Shown here one piece after another: positions 1 through 9,057 of a stretch of 64,000 nt of DNA. Both the position numbers and the translations under genes were made by a program. Origin of the DNA: Nocardia sp. NBC_00416 (lineage in GTDB: Bacteria; Actinomycetota; Actinomycetes; Mycobacteriales; Mycobacteriaceae); contig NZ_CP107932.1 of NCBI RefSeq assembly GCF_036032445.1, forward strand, positions 1,366,501-1,430,500, read 5' to 3'. Every line of letters starts with the position of its first letter. The first letter of the stretch is position 1. The notes beneath the pieces were generated by a model. The model ran no database searches, had not been told where the DNA came from, and saw only the letters and a list, made by a program, of their open reading frames with translations.

Positions 1-344
1 TGCGCACCCCGGATCGGCGCTATGTCGTCGTGGACTACAAGACGAACCGGCTCGGCTCCGGCGATCTCACCGTCGCCCATTACACCCGCGACCGGATGGC
101 CGCGGAAATGGTGCGCTCGCACTACCCGTTGCAGGCGATGCTGTACTCCGTGGCGCTGCACCGGTATCTGCGTTGGCGACTGCCCGGGTACGACCCCGCC
201 GTCCATCTGGGCGGAACCCGTTACCTGTTCGTCCGCGGCATGATCGGGCCCGGGACCCCGGCGGGCGCCGGAGTGTTCGACTGGACCCCGCCGGCCGGAC
301 TGATCGTGGCGCTGTCGGACCTGCTCGCCGGAGGTGGCTCGTGA
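1..344 (+). CDS. recB: RecB exonuclease/helicase subunit, C-terminal end (partial)
   Basis: Only the last 113 codons are present, read from base 3; the gene starts upstream of the window. The fragment opens with VVVDYKTNR, the conserved Asp-Tyr-Lys core of the RecB-family nuclease domain in which Asp and Lys serve the metal site. It continues with a QAMLYSVALHRYL segment typical of the closing helices of that domain. RecB is the helicase-nuclease subunit of RecBCD, which resects double-strand breaks. The stop overlaps the recD start (GTGA), so the two are translationally coupled. The assignment rests on the motif plus the adjacent recD. Confidence 0.88.
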   Translation, partial: RTPDRRYVVVDYKTNRLGSGDLTVAHYTRDRMAAEMVRSHYPLQAMLYSVALHRYLRWRLPGYDPAVHLGGTRYLFVRGMIGPGTPAGAGVFDWTPPAGLIVALSDLLAGGGS

Positions 345-2257
345 TACCCATCCGGGTGGCGCAGCGGGGGACCGGGATGCTGCGGGAGTTCAACGAGGCC
401 GGGGTGCTCTCGGCGGCGGATGTCCATGTGGCCGAGCGGCTGGGCAGGCTCGCCGGCGAAGAGCAGGAGCTGGTGTTGTTCGCCGCCGCGCTGGCGGTGC
501 GCGCCGTACGGTCGGGGTCGGTGTGCCTGGATCTCACGCGGATGCGGGAGATCGGTGTGGACGCCGACGAGGAACGCCCGGATCTGCTCGATCCCGCGGA
601 TCTGCCGTGGCCGGAGGAGGAACACGTCCTCGCGGCGCTGCGCGAGAGTCCCCTGGTGCTGGGTGGTCCGGCCGGACCGTTGCGCCCACTGCGGCTCACC
701 GATCCGGCTCGGCCCGGCGTCGGTCCGTTGCTCTATCTGGATCGCTATTTCCAGCAGGAGCAGATCATCCGCCGGGTGCTCACGGCGCGAGCCGCGGGCC
801 ATCCGGCCGCCGATGCCGCGGTGGTGCGCCGTGAACTCGACCGCCTGTTCGGCCCTCCGGGTGCTGTTCCGGATCGGCAACGCCTCGCGGCGGCGCTCGC
901 CGCGACCCACTGGACCACGGTGGTCGCCGGCGGTCCGGGAACCGGTAAGACCCATACGGTCGCCCGTATCCTCGCCCTGCTCGTCGCCCAACACGGCGCC
1001 GGTTCCGCGCCGCGGATCGCGCTGGCCGCGCCGACGGGTAAGGCGGCAGCCCGGCTCCAGGAGGCAGTCCGGGATCAGGCTGCCGCACTGGGCCTTCCGG
1101 AACTGTCCGCCGCGACCCTGCATCGGCTGCTGGGCTGGCAGCGTGGCCGTACCACCCGGTTCCGTTATCACGAACACAACCGGTTGCCCTACGACGTGGT
1201 GGTCGTCGATGAGACCTCGATGGTCTCGCTGACCATGATGAGCAGGCTTCTCGCGGCGCTGCGCCCGGATACCCGCCTCGTGCTGGCCGGTGACCCGGAC
1301 CAACTCGCGTCGGTGGACGCGGGCGCGGTCCTGGCCGACCTGGTGGCCGCGCCTTTCCCCGGAACAGCCGACCCGTCCTTCGAGGAGGTGCTCGCCGCCG
1401 ATCTCGCGGCGACGCGCGAGTCCGGTGCCGCTGCGCCCGGCGACCCGGAGGAGCCCGGTGCACTCACGGACCTGGAGCGAAACCGCCTGCGCGGCGGCAT
1501 AGTCCGGCTGACCCGAGGCCGCCGGTTCGGCGGTCGGATCGCCGATCTCGCTGTCGCGGTGCGGGCCGGTGACACCGAGACCGCGCTGGAACTGCTGCGC
1601 GCCGCCGGCGAGGGTCTCGAGCTGCGCGGTCCGGACGATATCGCCGCCGTCCGGGCCGATGTCGTCGCCACCGCGCAGCAGGTCACCGCGGCGGCCGTGG
1701 CCGGTGACGCACCCGCCGCGCTCGCGGCCTTCGAATCACATCGCCTGCTCTGCGCCCACCGGCGCGGCCCCTACGGCGTCGAACAGTGGGATCGCGCGGC
1801 CGCGGAATGGGCGGCCACTGCCGGGTCGGGTCCCGAAGGCCGGTACAGCACCTGGTATCCCGGGCAACCGCTGCTGGTCACCGCCAACGATCACGAGGCC
1901 CGCATCTACAACGGCGATACCGGGGTGGTGGTGCGGCGGCCCGACGGCTCGCTGCGGGTCGCCCTGCAACGCGGCGACGAACCATATCTGGTCCATCCGA
2001 CTCAGTTCCCCTCCGTCGTCACTGTTTTCGCCATGACCATCCATCGCAGCCAGGGCAGTCAGTACGACGCGGTGACCGTGGTTCTGCCGGAGCCCGGTTC
2101 CGGTCTGCTCACCCGCGAGCTGCTCTATACCGCGATCACCCGGGCGCGTCGCCACGTGCGAATTCTCGGCACGGAGGAGGCGATCCGGGCGGCGATCGAC
2201 CGGCATGTGCTGCGTGCCAGCGGTTTGAGTCTCGACGAGGCGGACCCGTCGCAGTGA
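341..2257 (+). CDS. recD: RecD, ATP-dependent helicase subunit of exonuclease V
   Basis: RecD is the 5'-3' superfamily 1 helicase motor of RecBCD. The 638-residue protein has a Walker A loop (GGPGTGKTHT, about residue 206), a Walker B-type VVVDETSM, an AGDPDQL motif III, and near the C-terminus the HRSQG(S)QYD and YTAITRAR motifs of UvrD/RecD-like helicases. The GTG at 341 overlaps the recB stop by four bases, which is why it is preferred to the GTG- or ATG-type starts further upstream inside recB. The order recB-recD matches actinobacterial recCBD operons. The gene looks intact. Confidence 0.93.
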   Translation: MIPIRVAQRGTGMLREFNEAGVLSAADVHVAERLGRLAGEEQELVLFAAALAVRAVRSGSVCLDLTRMREIGVDADEERPDLLDPADLPWPEEEHVLAALRESPLVLGGPAGPLRPLRLTDPARPGVGPLLYLDRYFQQEQIIRRVLTARAAGHPAADAAVVRRELDRLFGPPGAVPDRQRLAAALAATHWTTVVAGGPGTGKTHTVARILALLVAQHGAGSAPRIALAAPTGKAAARLQEAVRDQAAALGLPELSAATLHRLLGWQRGRTTRFRYHEHNRLPYDVVVVDETSMVSLTMMSRLLAALRPDTRLVLAGDPDQLASVDAGAVLADLVAAPFPGTADPSFEEVLAADLAATRESGAAAPGDPEEPGALTDLERNRLRGGIVRLTRGRRFGGRIADLAVAVRAGDTETALELLRAAGEGLELRGPDDIAAVRADVVATAQQVTAAAVAGDAPAALAAFESHRLLCAHRRGPYGVEQWDRAAAEWAATAGSGPEGRYSTWYPGQPLLVTANDHEARIYNGDTGVVVRRPDGSLRVALQRGDEPYLVHPTQFPSVVTVFAMTIHRSQGSQYDAVTVVLPEPGSGLLTRELLYTAITRARRHVRILGTEEAIRAAIDRHVLRASGLSLDEADPSQ

Positions 2258-2274
2258 GCCGTGCCGGCGCCCGG

Positions 2275-2982
2275 CTACCCGCCGGAGGTATCCGCCGGCG
2301 CGCCCGGGAAGATACCGGGCAAGGCCATGGCGTAGTGCACATCGTCGGTGTTACCCAGCGTCGCCAGGACCACCCGGATCATGGTCAGCCGGGCCGCGGC
2401 GACGGTGTTCGGATCCGGTTCGCTGCCGGGTTCCGCCGCGGCCGAGATCCGGTAGACCACGTACTCGCATACGTGTAGTGCCGCGTCGAGGTCCAGCGGC
2501 GCAGGCACCGGCCGGCCCAGTTCGGCGAATTTCGACCGCACTATCGACCGGATGCCCGCCAGCGCCTCATTGCGATACCCCGACACCGGCGACCCCGGAT
2601 CGTGGAGTTCGGCGAACAGCGGCCGCAGCATCGCGCCGTGGCCGCGGGCCCAATCCAGATAGGCGTCGATGAGCCGGATGCCGAGGTCGACGCCCTCGCC
2701 GGAAGCTTCGACCGCGGCCCCGATTCCGCCGACCAGTTCGGCATTCGAGACATCGAGCACCGCGTTGAGGGGTTCGGTCGCGTTCGCGAAGTAGCGGTAG
2801 AACGTCGGGCGGGACAGCCCCGCCTCGTCGATGATCTGCGCGACGCTCGAGCCGCGCGACCCGTTGCGGGTGAACACCTCGGCGGTCGCCCGCACGATCC
2901 GGGCGCGTACCTGTTCGGCCTGCTCCAGCGTCTGCGGCGGCCGACCCCGGCGGGCGGGCCGGTCGGTGTTCGCCGCGCTCAC
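2275..2982 (-). CDS. TetR family transcriptional regulator
   Basis: A 235-residue regulator with an N-terminal helix-turn-helix: after a basic ARRGRPP arm come RARIVRATAEVF and the recognition region GLSRPTFYRYF (about residues 30-65). The C-terminal part is helical and would bind a ligand. The GTG at 2982 is chosen because GGAGG lies seven bases upstream; a GTG at 3015 would add 11 residues without such a site. It is divergent from gabD2, and a small inverted repeat lies in the shared upstream region, so control of the gabD2-SDR pair is likely. The ligand is unknown. Confidence 0.85.
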   Translation of the reverse strand: MSAANTDRPARRGRPPQTLEQAEQVRARIVRATAEVFTRNGSRGSSVAQIIDEAGLSRPTFYRYFANATEPLNAVLDVSNAELVGGIGAAVEASGEGVDLGIRLIDAYLDWARGHGAMLRPLFAELHDPGSPVSGYRNEALAGIRSIVRSKFAELGRPVPAPLDLDAALHVCEYVVYRISAAAEPGSEPDPNTVAAARLTMIRVVLATLGNTDDVHYAMALPGIFPGAPADTSGG

Positions 2983-3055
2983 GATACGGCCTCCGGCCGG
3001 CCTGTGAGATCCCACAGCCCGCGGCGGTTCCGGACTGTTGCTCGGAACGGAGCCC

Positions 3056-3098
3056 TTGACACGGCGTACGGCACGAGCATTACTCTAACACCGCTGTT
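3056..3098 (+). promoter_or_regulatory. Promoter and candidate TetR operator upstream of gabD2
   Basis: A perfect -35 hexamer TTGACA (3056-3061) is followed by TACTCT (3081-3086), a weak -10 at 19 bases. Immediately downstream is the inverted repeat AACA-CCGC-TGTT (3087-3098), which would lie at or just after the transcription start. This arrangement suits repression by the divergent TetR. The operator role is inferred. Confidence 0.42.
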
Positions 3099-3162
3099 CA
3101 ATTAATCCTGCCGCCGCGGTCTCGTGGCCGCGGTGCGAGATCGACCCAGGAGTACGCCGACG

Positions 3163-4734
3163 ATGACGACCGCCCAGCGTCCTGCCGCCACCGGGGCGCT
3201 GACCCCGGATCTGGTGAAACCGCTGCTCGCCCGGGCCGCGGCCGGAGGCGCCCCGGCGGTCACGGTGGCCGCGCCGGCCACCGGGGAGCAGATCGCCGAA
3301 CTGCCCCAGTCCTCGGTCGCCGATATCGACGCCGCCTTCGAACGCGCCCGCGTCGCCCAGCGGCAGTGGGCGCAGGTGCCGGTCCGGCAGCGGGCCGCGG
3401 TCCTGCGGCGCTTCCACGACCTGGTGCTCGCCGAACAGGACACCATTCTCGATATCGTCCAGGCCGAAACCGGAAAATCCCGAGCGCACGCCTTCGACGA
3501 GGTCGGCGATGTCGCGGTCAATTCCCGGTACTATGCCGCGACCGCCCCCAAACTGCTCGCCCGCCGCAACCCGCGCGGGGTGCTGCCGGTGCTCACCGAT
3601 GTGCAGGTACGCCAGCGCCCCAAAGGCGTCGTCGCGGTGATCTCGCCGTGGAACTATCCGCTCGCCCTGGCGGTTTCCGATGCCCTGCCCGCGCTGGTGG
3701 CCGGTAACGCGGTCGTCGGCCGTCCCGACAATCAGACCGCTCTCACCGCGCTGTGGGCCGTGGACGCCGCCGTCCGGGCCGGCCTCCCGGAGGACCTCTG
3801 GCAGATCGTGCTGGGCCGCGGGTCGGTGATCGGCGGCGAGGTGATCGATCGCGCCGACTATGTCGACTACACGGGCTCGAGCGCGACCGGCCGGACCATC
3901 GGCCGCCAGGCCGGGGAGCGCCTCATCGGCTGCTCCCTCGAACTGGGCGGCAAGAACCCGCTGCTGGTGCTGTCGGACGCCGATCCCGGCGCCGCCGCCA
4001 AGACGGCGGTCCGGGCCAGTTTCGCCTCAGCCGGTCAGCTCTGCGAATCGATGGAGCGGATCTACGTCCACGAGCAGGTCTACGACAGGTTCATCGCGGA
4101 GTTCGTTCCGGCGGTGAAAGCCTTGAAGCTGGGATCGCCGCTCGACTACTCCACCGATATGGGTTCGCTGACCTTCCCGCGGCAACTCGACACGGTCCGG
4201 TCCCATGTCGACGACGCGGTCGCGAAAGGCGCGACCGTCCTGGCCGGCGGGGTCCATCGCCCCGACCTCGGCCCCTACTTCTACGAGCCGACGGTGCTCA
4301 CCGATGTCACCTCCGAGATGGCGGTGTACCGCGAGGAGACGTTCGGCCCGGTCGTCTCGGTCTACAAGGTCGCGACCGACGACGAGGCCGTCGCTCAGGC
4401 CAACGACACCCCGTACGGACTCAACGCGAGCGTATGGACCCGCAGCGCGGCGCGCGGCCGGGAATTCGCCGCCCGGATCAACGCGGGTTCGGTGAACGTG
4501 AACGAGGGTTTCATCGCCGCGTGGGGTAGCGCCGACGCGCCCTCCGGCGGAGTGGGGATTTCCGGGACGGGTCGCCGCCACGGTCCGGAGGGCCTGCTGA
4601 AATACGTCGACACCCAGACCATCGCGGTCCAGCGGATGCTCCCGATCGCGCCACTGCCGGGGATGTCGGAGGCCACGTGGGCGAAAACCATGACACTGTA
4701 CTTCCGGGTCATGAAAACGCTGCGCCAGAAGTAG
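3163..4734 (+). CDS. gabD2: Succinate-semialdehyde dehydrogenase, GabD2-like
   Basis: A 523-residue NAD(P)-dependent aldehyde dehydrogenase. Visible family motifs are SPWNYP, the ELGGKNP segment carrying the general-base Glu, the catalytic Cys in SAGQLC, ETFGPV, and a C-terminal GRRHGPEGLLKY. Length and sequence pattern agree with mycobacterial GabD2, which oxidises succinic semialdehyde to succinate; the real substrate could be another aldehyde. The ATG at 3163 has AGGAG ten bases upstream; an in-frame GTG at 3124 is less likely. An SDR gene follows after 43 bases, so the two probably form an operon that oxidises an alcohol through an aldehyde to an acid. The divergent TetR is the likely regulator. 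Confidence 0.85.
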   Translation: MTTAQRPAATGALTPDLVKPLLARAAAGGAPAVTVAAPATGEQIAELPQSSVADIDAAFERARVAQRQWAQVPVRQRAAVLRRFHDLVLAEQDTILDIVQAETGKSRAHAFDEVGDVAVNSRYYAATAPKLLARRNPRGVLPVLTDVQVRQRPKGVVAVISPWNYPLALAVSDALPALVAGNAVVGRPDNQTALTALWAVDAAVRAGLPEDLWQIVLGRGSVIGGEVIDRADYVDYTGSSATGRTIGRQAGERLIGCSLELGGKNPLLVLSDADPGAAAKTAVRASFASAGQLCESMERIYVHEQVYDRFIAEFVPAVKALKLGSPLDYSTDMGSLTFPRQLDTVRSHVDDAVAKGATVLAGGVHRPDLGPYFYEPTVLTDVTSEMAVYREETFGPVVSVYKVATDDEAVAQANDTPYGLNASVWTRSAARGREFAARINAGSVNVNEGFIAAWGSADAPSGGVGISGTGRRHGPEGLLKYVDTQTIAVQRMLPIAPLPGMSEATWAKTMTLYFRVMKTLRQK

Positions 4735-4777
4735 GCCACTGCCCCAGCTCTTTCTCTGACGACAAGGATCCGAACCG

Positions 4778-5605
4778 ATGAAACTGGACACGGTGGCCGG
4801 TAAGAAGGTGCTGATCACCGGCGCCGCCATGGGCCTGGGCAAACTGTTCGCCGCCCGGGCGGTGCGGGAGGGCGCCGCCGCGGTGGTGCTGTGGGATATC
4901 AACGACACCGGGTTGAAGGAGACCGCCGCCGAACTCACGGCCGCGGGTGGCACCGTGCACACCTACACCGTCGACGTCTCCGATCCGGACGCGGTCGCGT
5001 CGGCCGGCGAATCGGTCCGCGTGGACGTCGGCACGATCGATGTGCTGGTCAACAATGCCGGGATCGTCCGCGGTAACACCTATTTCTGGGAAACCGAGGA
5101 CCGCAACGATATCGACAAGACCATGGCGATCAACTCGCTGGCGCCCATGTACGTGACCCTGGAGTTCCTGCCGGCGATGGTCGCCGGGACCACCGAGGCC
5201 CGGGTGCTCACCATCTCCTCCTCGGCCGGTCTGGTGCACAACCCGCGGATGAGTGTCTACGCGGCCTCGAAATGGGCCGCGCTGGGCTGGTCGGATTCGG
5301 TGCGTATCGAACTGGAACAGGCCGGTCACGGCCACGTCCGGGTCACCACGGTCTGTCCGACCTACATCAATACCGGAATGTTCGAGGGCGCCAAGGGATT
5401 CTGGCTCACTCCGATCCTGGACCAGCACAAGGTCGTGGACACCTCCTGGACGGAGATGAAGAAGGGTACGCCGGTGGTGATCCTGCCCTGGACCTCCCGT
5501 CTGAACAAGGCGCTGTCCGGGGTGTTACCGATCAAACTGCGCGACCTGTTCCTGAACACAGTCGGCGTGTACCACTCGATGGACGATTTCAGCGGCCGGA
5601 AATAG
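4778..5605 (+). CDS. Short-chain dehydrogenase/reductase (retinol dehydrogenase/17-beta-HSD11-like)
   Basis: A 275-residue classical SDR with the nucleotide loop TGAAMGLG (about residue 15), VNNAG, a catalytic Ser in TISSSAG and the YAASK active site. The C-terminal tail contains a hydrophobic and basic stretch (PWTSRLNKALSGVLP) like that of membrane-associated lipid-oxidising SDRs. AAGGA lies nine bases upstream of the ATG. It follows gabD2 closely and probably supplies the aldehyde that GabD2 oxidises. Its last 17 bases overlap the end of the convergent methyltransferase gene. Confidence 0.82.
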   Translation: MKLDTVAGKKVLITGAAMGLGKLFAARAVREGAAAVVLWDINDTGLKETAAELTAAGGTVHTYTVDVSDPDAVASAGESVRVDVGTIDVLVNNAGIVRGNTYFWETEDRNDIDKTMAINSLAPMYVTLEFLPAMVAGTTEARVLTISSSAGLVHNPRMSVYAASKWAALGWSDSVRIELEQAGHGHVRVTTVCPTYINTGMFEGAKGFWLTPILDQHKVVDTSWTEMKKGTPVVILPWTSRLNKALSGVLPIKLRDLFLNTVGVYHSMDDFSGRK

Positions 5606-6482
5606 GGGGCCGGTGGCCGACGGCCACAGTGGCGTCGAGATCCGGTGCGCGGGCGATCGCCGCAGTCAGCCCGTTGCCGGTGAGTATCGCGGTGGCGGCC
5701 GGGATCTGCTCGGTGCCGATCTCGATCAGCACACTCCCGCCGGGCGTCAGCCAGCCGGGGGCGCCCGCCGCGATGCGGCGAGCCGGACCCAGTCCGTCGG
5801 GTCCGCCGTCGAGCGCTACCGCCGGTTCGTGATCGCGGGCCTCCGGCGGCATCCGCGGGATCAGATCCGTGGGCACGTACGGGGTATTGGCCAGCAGGAT
5901 ATCTATCCGGCCGCGTAGTCCGTCGGGGAGGGCGTCGAACAGATCGCCCTGCTCGACCCGCCCGCCGACCGGCGCGAGATTGTCCCGGGCACAGGCGACC
6001 GCGACGGGGTCGATATCCGCCGCTACCAGCTCGACCGAGGTCGAGCCGAGTTCGGTGAGCACCGCCAAACCCAGTGCGCCCGAACCGCAGCACAAATCCA
6101 CCACGGTGCGCACCGGCCGTTCGGCGACCAGAGCCAGCGCCTCGTCCACCATCAGGGCGGATCGCCGCCGTGGCACGAAAACCCCCTCCTGGATACCAAC
6201 GTGGATCCCGCGGAATTCCGCCCAGCCCAGCACATGTTCCAACGGTGTACCCGCGACCCGTCGTACGACGAGCGTGTCCAGATCTTCCTCGGACTCGGCG
6301 GCGGCCACCAGCAGGCGCGCTTCGTCTTCGGCGAAAACGCATCCGGCCGCCCGGAGCCGTCGGATGACGGCGGCCGTGTCGAATTCGGTCACGTGCGCCA
6401 GTGTGTCGAGTGTGCGTTCGGCACGCAACCGAATAACGATTCGGTCCGGCGCGGACGCCGACCGGTCACGGTCCGCGTTCAC
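5589..6482 (-). CDS. PrmC/HemK-related protein N5-glutamine methyltransferase
   Basis: An S-adenosylmethionine-dependent methyltransferase with VVDLCCGSGALG as the cofactor loop and AADIDPVA as the acidic strand end. The usual catalytic NPPY is NTPY here (LLANTPYVP), the variant seen in an actinobacterial PrmC-related subfamily, followed by EPAVALDGG as in HemK proteins. True PrmC modifies the GGQ glutamine of release factors; the target of this subfamily is not established. The GTG at 6482 lies three bases from the stop of the Nudix gene, suggesting coupling. A GTG at 6392 would remove 30 poorly conserved residues and could be the real start. Confidence 0.78.
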   Translation of the reverse strand: MNADRDRSASAPDRIVIRLRAERTLDTLAHVTEFDTAAVIRRLRAAGCVFAEDEARLLVAAAESEEDLDTLVVRRVAGTPLEHVLGWAEFRGIHVGIQEGVFVPRRRSALMVDEALALVAERPVRTVVDLCCGSGALGLAVLTELGSTSVELVAADIDPVAVACARDNLAPVGGRVEQGDLFDALPDGLRGRIDILLANTPYVPTDLIPRMPPEARDHEPAVALDGGPDGLGPARRIAAGAPGWLTPGGSVLIEIGTEQIPAATAILTGNGLTAAIARAPDLDATVAVGHRPPISGR

Positions 6483-6485
6483 CGG

Positions 6486-7121
6486 CTACCGGTCGCCGGT
6501 GAACGCCCAGACCGCCGCCGGGCGGCCGGTGGGTTTGGTGCGGCGCCGTTCGTCGGTCTTCTCCAGTCCGGATATTCCGGCCAGCGTCCGGTTCAGGTTC
6601 GCCGCGTCCGGCCGGGTGCCCAGCAGGGAGGTGGTGAGGTCCACCGCGCGGGTGGCGGGGAACTGGTCGCCGAGCAGGGCGCGGGTGAGCGGCGGATCCT
6701 TCCAGAGCAGCCCGGCCAGCAGCCCGCGCGCCGCGTCCACGATGCTGTTGTGGTCGAAGGCCAGGGTGGGCGGGTCGTCGAAGGACACCCACCGCGCCGG
6801 ACTCTCGTGCGGTCCGGTCACCGCCCACATGACGATCGACAGCGTGGGCCCGCGGGGGTCGCGGTTCGGTTCGTCGAAGGTCACCAGCTGGCCTACCGGC
6901 CCGATGGCCGCGGCCGGTACGCCGAGTTTCGTGTGTACCGCACGGCGGGCCGCCTCGGCGAGCCGCTCCCCGCGTCCCAGTAGCACACCGGGTAGCGCGA
7001 GCTGTCCGGTGAAAGGCTCATGAGGGCGTGCCGCGATCCCGAACGTGACCGCCGCGTCGTCGGGACCGAACCGCAACGCCACCACGTCCATCGATACCGC
7101 CGATTGCTCCACAGGATCCAT
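6486..7121 (-). CDS. Nudix-fold protein with winged-helix tail (NrtR-like regulator)
   Basis: A 211-residue protein. Residues about 1-135 look like a Nudix domain (QLALPGVLLGRGE, then ARRAVHTKLG). The Nudix box is degenerate: where hydrolases have REUxEE, this has RRAVHTK, without the metal-binding glutamates. The C-terminal 60 residues (NLNRTLAGISGLE, TKPTGRPAAVWAF) resemble the winged helix of NrtR, a regulator of NAD metabolism. I therefore favour a ligand-sensing regulator over an enzyme. It is divergent from an SDR gene with a palindrome between them. Confidence 0.72.
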   Translation of the reverse strand: MDPVEQSAVSMDVVALRFGPDDAAVTFGIAARPHEPFTGQLALPGVLLGRGERLAEAARRAVHTKLGVPAAAIGPVGQLVTFDEPNRDPRGPTLSIVMWAVTGPHESPARWVSFDDPPTLAFDHNSIVDAARGLLAGLLWKDPPLTRALLGDQFPATRAVDLTTSLLGTRPDAANLNRTLAGISGLEKTDERRRTKPTGRPAAVWAFTGDR

Positions 7122-7163
7122 ACTGCCGCATTCGCGGGCGCATCCGGAGCTGCGGGTATCGTC

Positions 7164-7180
7164 TTCTCTAAATGAGAGAA
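7164..7180. promoter_or_regulatory. Inverted repeat TTCTCT-N5-AGAGAA between divergent genes
   Basis: A perfect six-base inverted repeat with a five-base spacer, 43 bases before the Nudix/NrtR-like gene and 37 bases before the SDR at 7218. Its position suits an operator for either gene. A closely similar palindrome lies upstream of the SDR at 12888. Confidence 0.4.
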
Positions 7181-7217
7181 CCTTGTTCGCGTAGGCGACG
7201 GGGAGGAGTGCGTGGAG

Positions 7218-7988
7218 ATGAACTCATCGGGTCCGGGCGGCAGAGTGGCCGTGGTGGCGGGCGGCGCGACCGGATTGGGGGCGGCCACCGCGCTCCGGCT
7301 CGGCGCCCAGGGCTACCGGGTGGTGGTGGGAGATCTGCGCGAGTCGGAGGCCGCGGCGACAGTGGAGACCATCACGGCCGCCGGCGGTACGGCTGTCGCC
7401 GCCGGGTTCGACCTCGCCGACCCCGAATCCGTCGGCGCGCTGTTCCGGTCGGCGACCGACCGCTTCGGCGGAGTGGACGCGTTGTTCAATGTCGGCGCTG
7501 ATATGCGCACCCTGCGGTACGACACCGATATCGTCGATATCGACCTCGAGATCTGGGATCGGGTGATGGCGGTGAGCGTGCGCGGCTACCTCACCACCAT
7601 GAAGAACGCCATCCCGCTGATGGTGGCGCGGGGCGGCGGCGCCATCGTGAACATGTCGTCCGCGGCGGCGTTCCAGGGCGAACCCACGCGACCCGCCTAC
7701 GCGACCAGCAAGGCCGGTATCGGCGCGCTGACCCGGCATGTGGCGACCCGATGGGGTAGGGAGGGAATCCGCTGCAATGCCGTGGCGCCCGGGTTCACCG
7801 CCACCGAGACGATCCGTTCCGCGCCCCAGTGGCCGGATCTGGAGAAGGCCGCGTTGGCGCGGATGCACAGTCCCCGAGTCGGCGAACCGGCGGATGTCGC
7901 TGCGCTGGTGGCCTTCCTCCTCTCCGCGGAGGGCGCCTGGATCAACGGGCAGATCATCAATATCGACGGCGGTACGATCCTGCGTTGA
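7218..7988 (+). CDS. Short-chain dehydrogenase/reductase
   Basis: A 256-residue SDR: AGGATGLG cofactor loop, NMSSAAA with the catalytic Ser, YATSK active site, and the C-terminal INIDGG of the FabG-like group. The usual NNAG motif is replaced by NVGA (about residue 93), which removes the structural Asn of the catalytic tetrad. The ATG at 7218 is chosen because GGAGGAG lies nine bases upstream; the GTG at 7212 is too close to that site. It is a single gene divergent from the Nudix/NrtR-like gene. The substrate is unknown. Confidence 0.8.
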   Translation: MNSSGPGGRVAVVAGGATGLGAATALRLGAQGYRVVVGDLRESEAAATVETITAAGGTAVAAGFDLADPESVGALFRSATDRFGGVDALFNVGADMRTLRYDTDIVDIDLEIWDRVMAVSVRGYLTTMKNAIPLMVARGGGAIVNMSSAAAFQGEPTRPAYATSKAGIGALTRHVATRWGREGIRCNAVAPGFTATETIRSAPQWPDLEKAALARMHSPRVGEPADVAALVAFLLSAEGAWINGQIINIDGGTILR

Positions 7989-8089
7989 TCAGCGGCGGCC
8001 CGCTGCACCGCGAGCGGACGGACCGGCCACTGGCGGCCCGCCGCGGCCCGACCTCCGATCCGGTCGCGACGGGCCGCGGTGGAGGTCGT

Positions 8090-8911
8090 TCAGTACTGGG
8101 CCGCACCCAGATCTACAGAGATACTGCTCGCGGTGACGAACCGGGACTCTTCGCTCGCCAGCCAGCACACCGCGTCGGAGATGTCCTCCGGCTGCGCGAT
8201 CCCTTCCGGCAGCAGCGGTGTGTTCATCCGGCCCAGCAGTTCGTTGGTTTCGGCCGCGCGAGTGAGCGCGCCGACCATGTCCCCGGAACCCATCGGTGTG
8301 GCGACCGGGCCGGGCGCGACACTGTTGACCCGGATGGAGTGCTTGCCGAGTTCGGCCGCCAGCGCTCGGGCCATTCCGGTCACGGCGTGCTTACTGGCGG
8401 TGTAGTGCACCATGAACGGCTGCATCGCGACGCCCGACGCGGAACTGATCAGGATGATCGAACCGCCCCGGCCGCCCTCGATGATGCGGTGCGCCCCGGC
8501 GGTGACGGTGTTCCAGGTGCCGGTGACATTGATGTCGAGGACCGCCCCGAACGATTCCGGGGTGATGGTGTCCCACGGTTCGGGGATGCAGATCCCGGCA
8601 TTGGCGACGATCACGTCGAGCCGCCCGAAGGCGGCCACTCCGTCGTCGACGGCGGCCCGCAGGGCGGCCGCGTCCCGCGTGTCGGCCACCGAGGCGATGA
8701 TCTTGCGTCCGGTGCCCTCGACCAGTCGGACGGTGTCATCGAGATCTGCCGGGGTCGCTGCGTCGTAGGGGACCGCGGGCGGAAGCGGGCCGCACAGGTC
8801 CACCGCGATGATGTCGGCGCCCTCCGCCGCCAGCCGTACCGCGTGCGCCCGCCCCTGACCGCGCGCTGCGCCGGTGACGAAAGCTACTTTGCCGGATAGT
8901 CGACCACTCAC
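8090..8911 (-). CDS. Mycofactocin-coupled SDR oxidoreductase
   Basis: A 273-residue SDR with the cofactor loop TGAARGQGRAHAVRLA followed by EGADIIAVD. This exact signature marks the mycofactocin-associated SDR group, whose tightly bound NAD is thought to be reoxidised by the peptide-derived cofactor mycofactocin. ANAG, ISSASG and YTASK complete the catalytic set. The GTG at 8911 is preferred because AGGAG lies eight bases upstream; the ATG at 8929 has no such site. The likely role is oxidation of a small alcohol (carveol- or alcohol-dehydrogenase-like). No mycofactocin biosynthesis gene is in this window. Confidence 0.82.
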   Translation of the reverse strand: MSGRLSGKVAFVTGAARGQGRAHAVRLAAEGADIIAVDLCGPLPPAVPYDAATPADLDDTVRLVEGTGRKIIASVADTRDAAALRAAVDDGVAAFGRLDVIVANAGICIPEPWDTITPESFGAVLDINVTGTWNTVTAGAHRIIEGGRGGSIILISSASGVAMQPFMVHYTASKHAVTGMARALAAELGKHSIRVNSVAPGPVATPMGSGDMVGALTRAAETNELLGRMNTPLLPEGIAQPEDISDAVCWLASEESRFVTASSISVDLGAAQY

Positions 8912-9057
8912 TTGCCGTTCTCCTGTCATTGCGGACACGTCCGACCATTGTGTGCCCACCGACGCCCCGGCCGCACGGACCGTCGATCCGCGGGGCCGTG
9001 AGCTGCGAGTTCCAGCCCTGCTCGCTGCCGGAATGCGCGAGTCGCCAGCGCGTTCGG

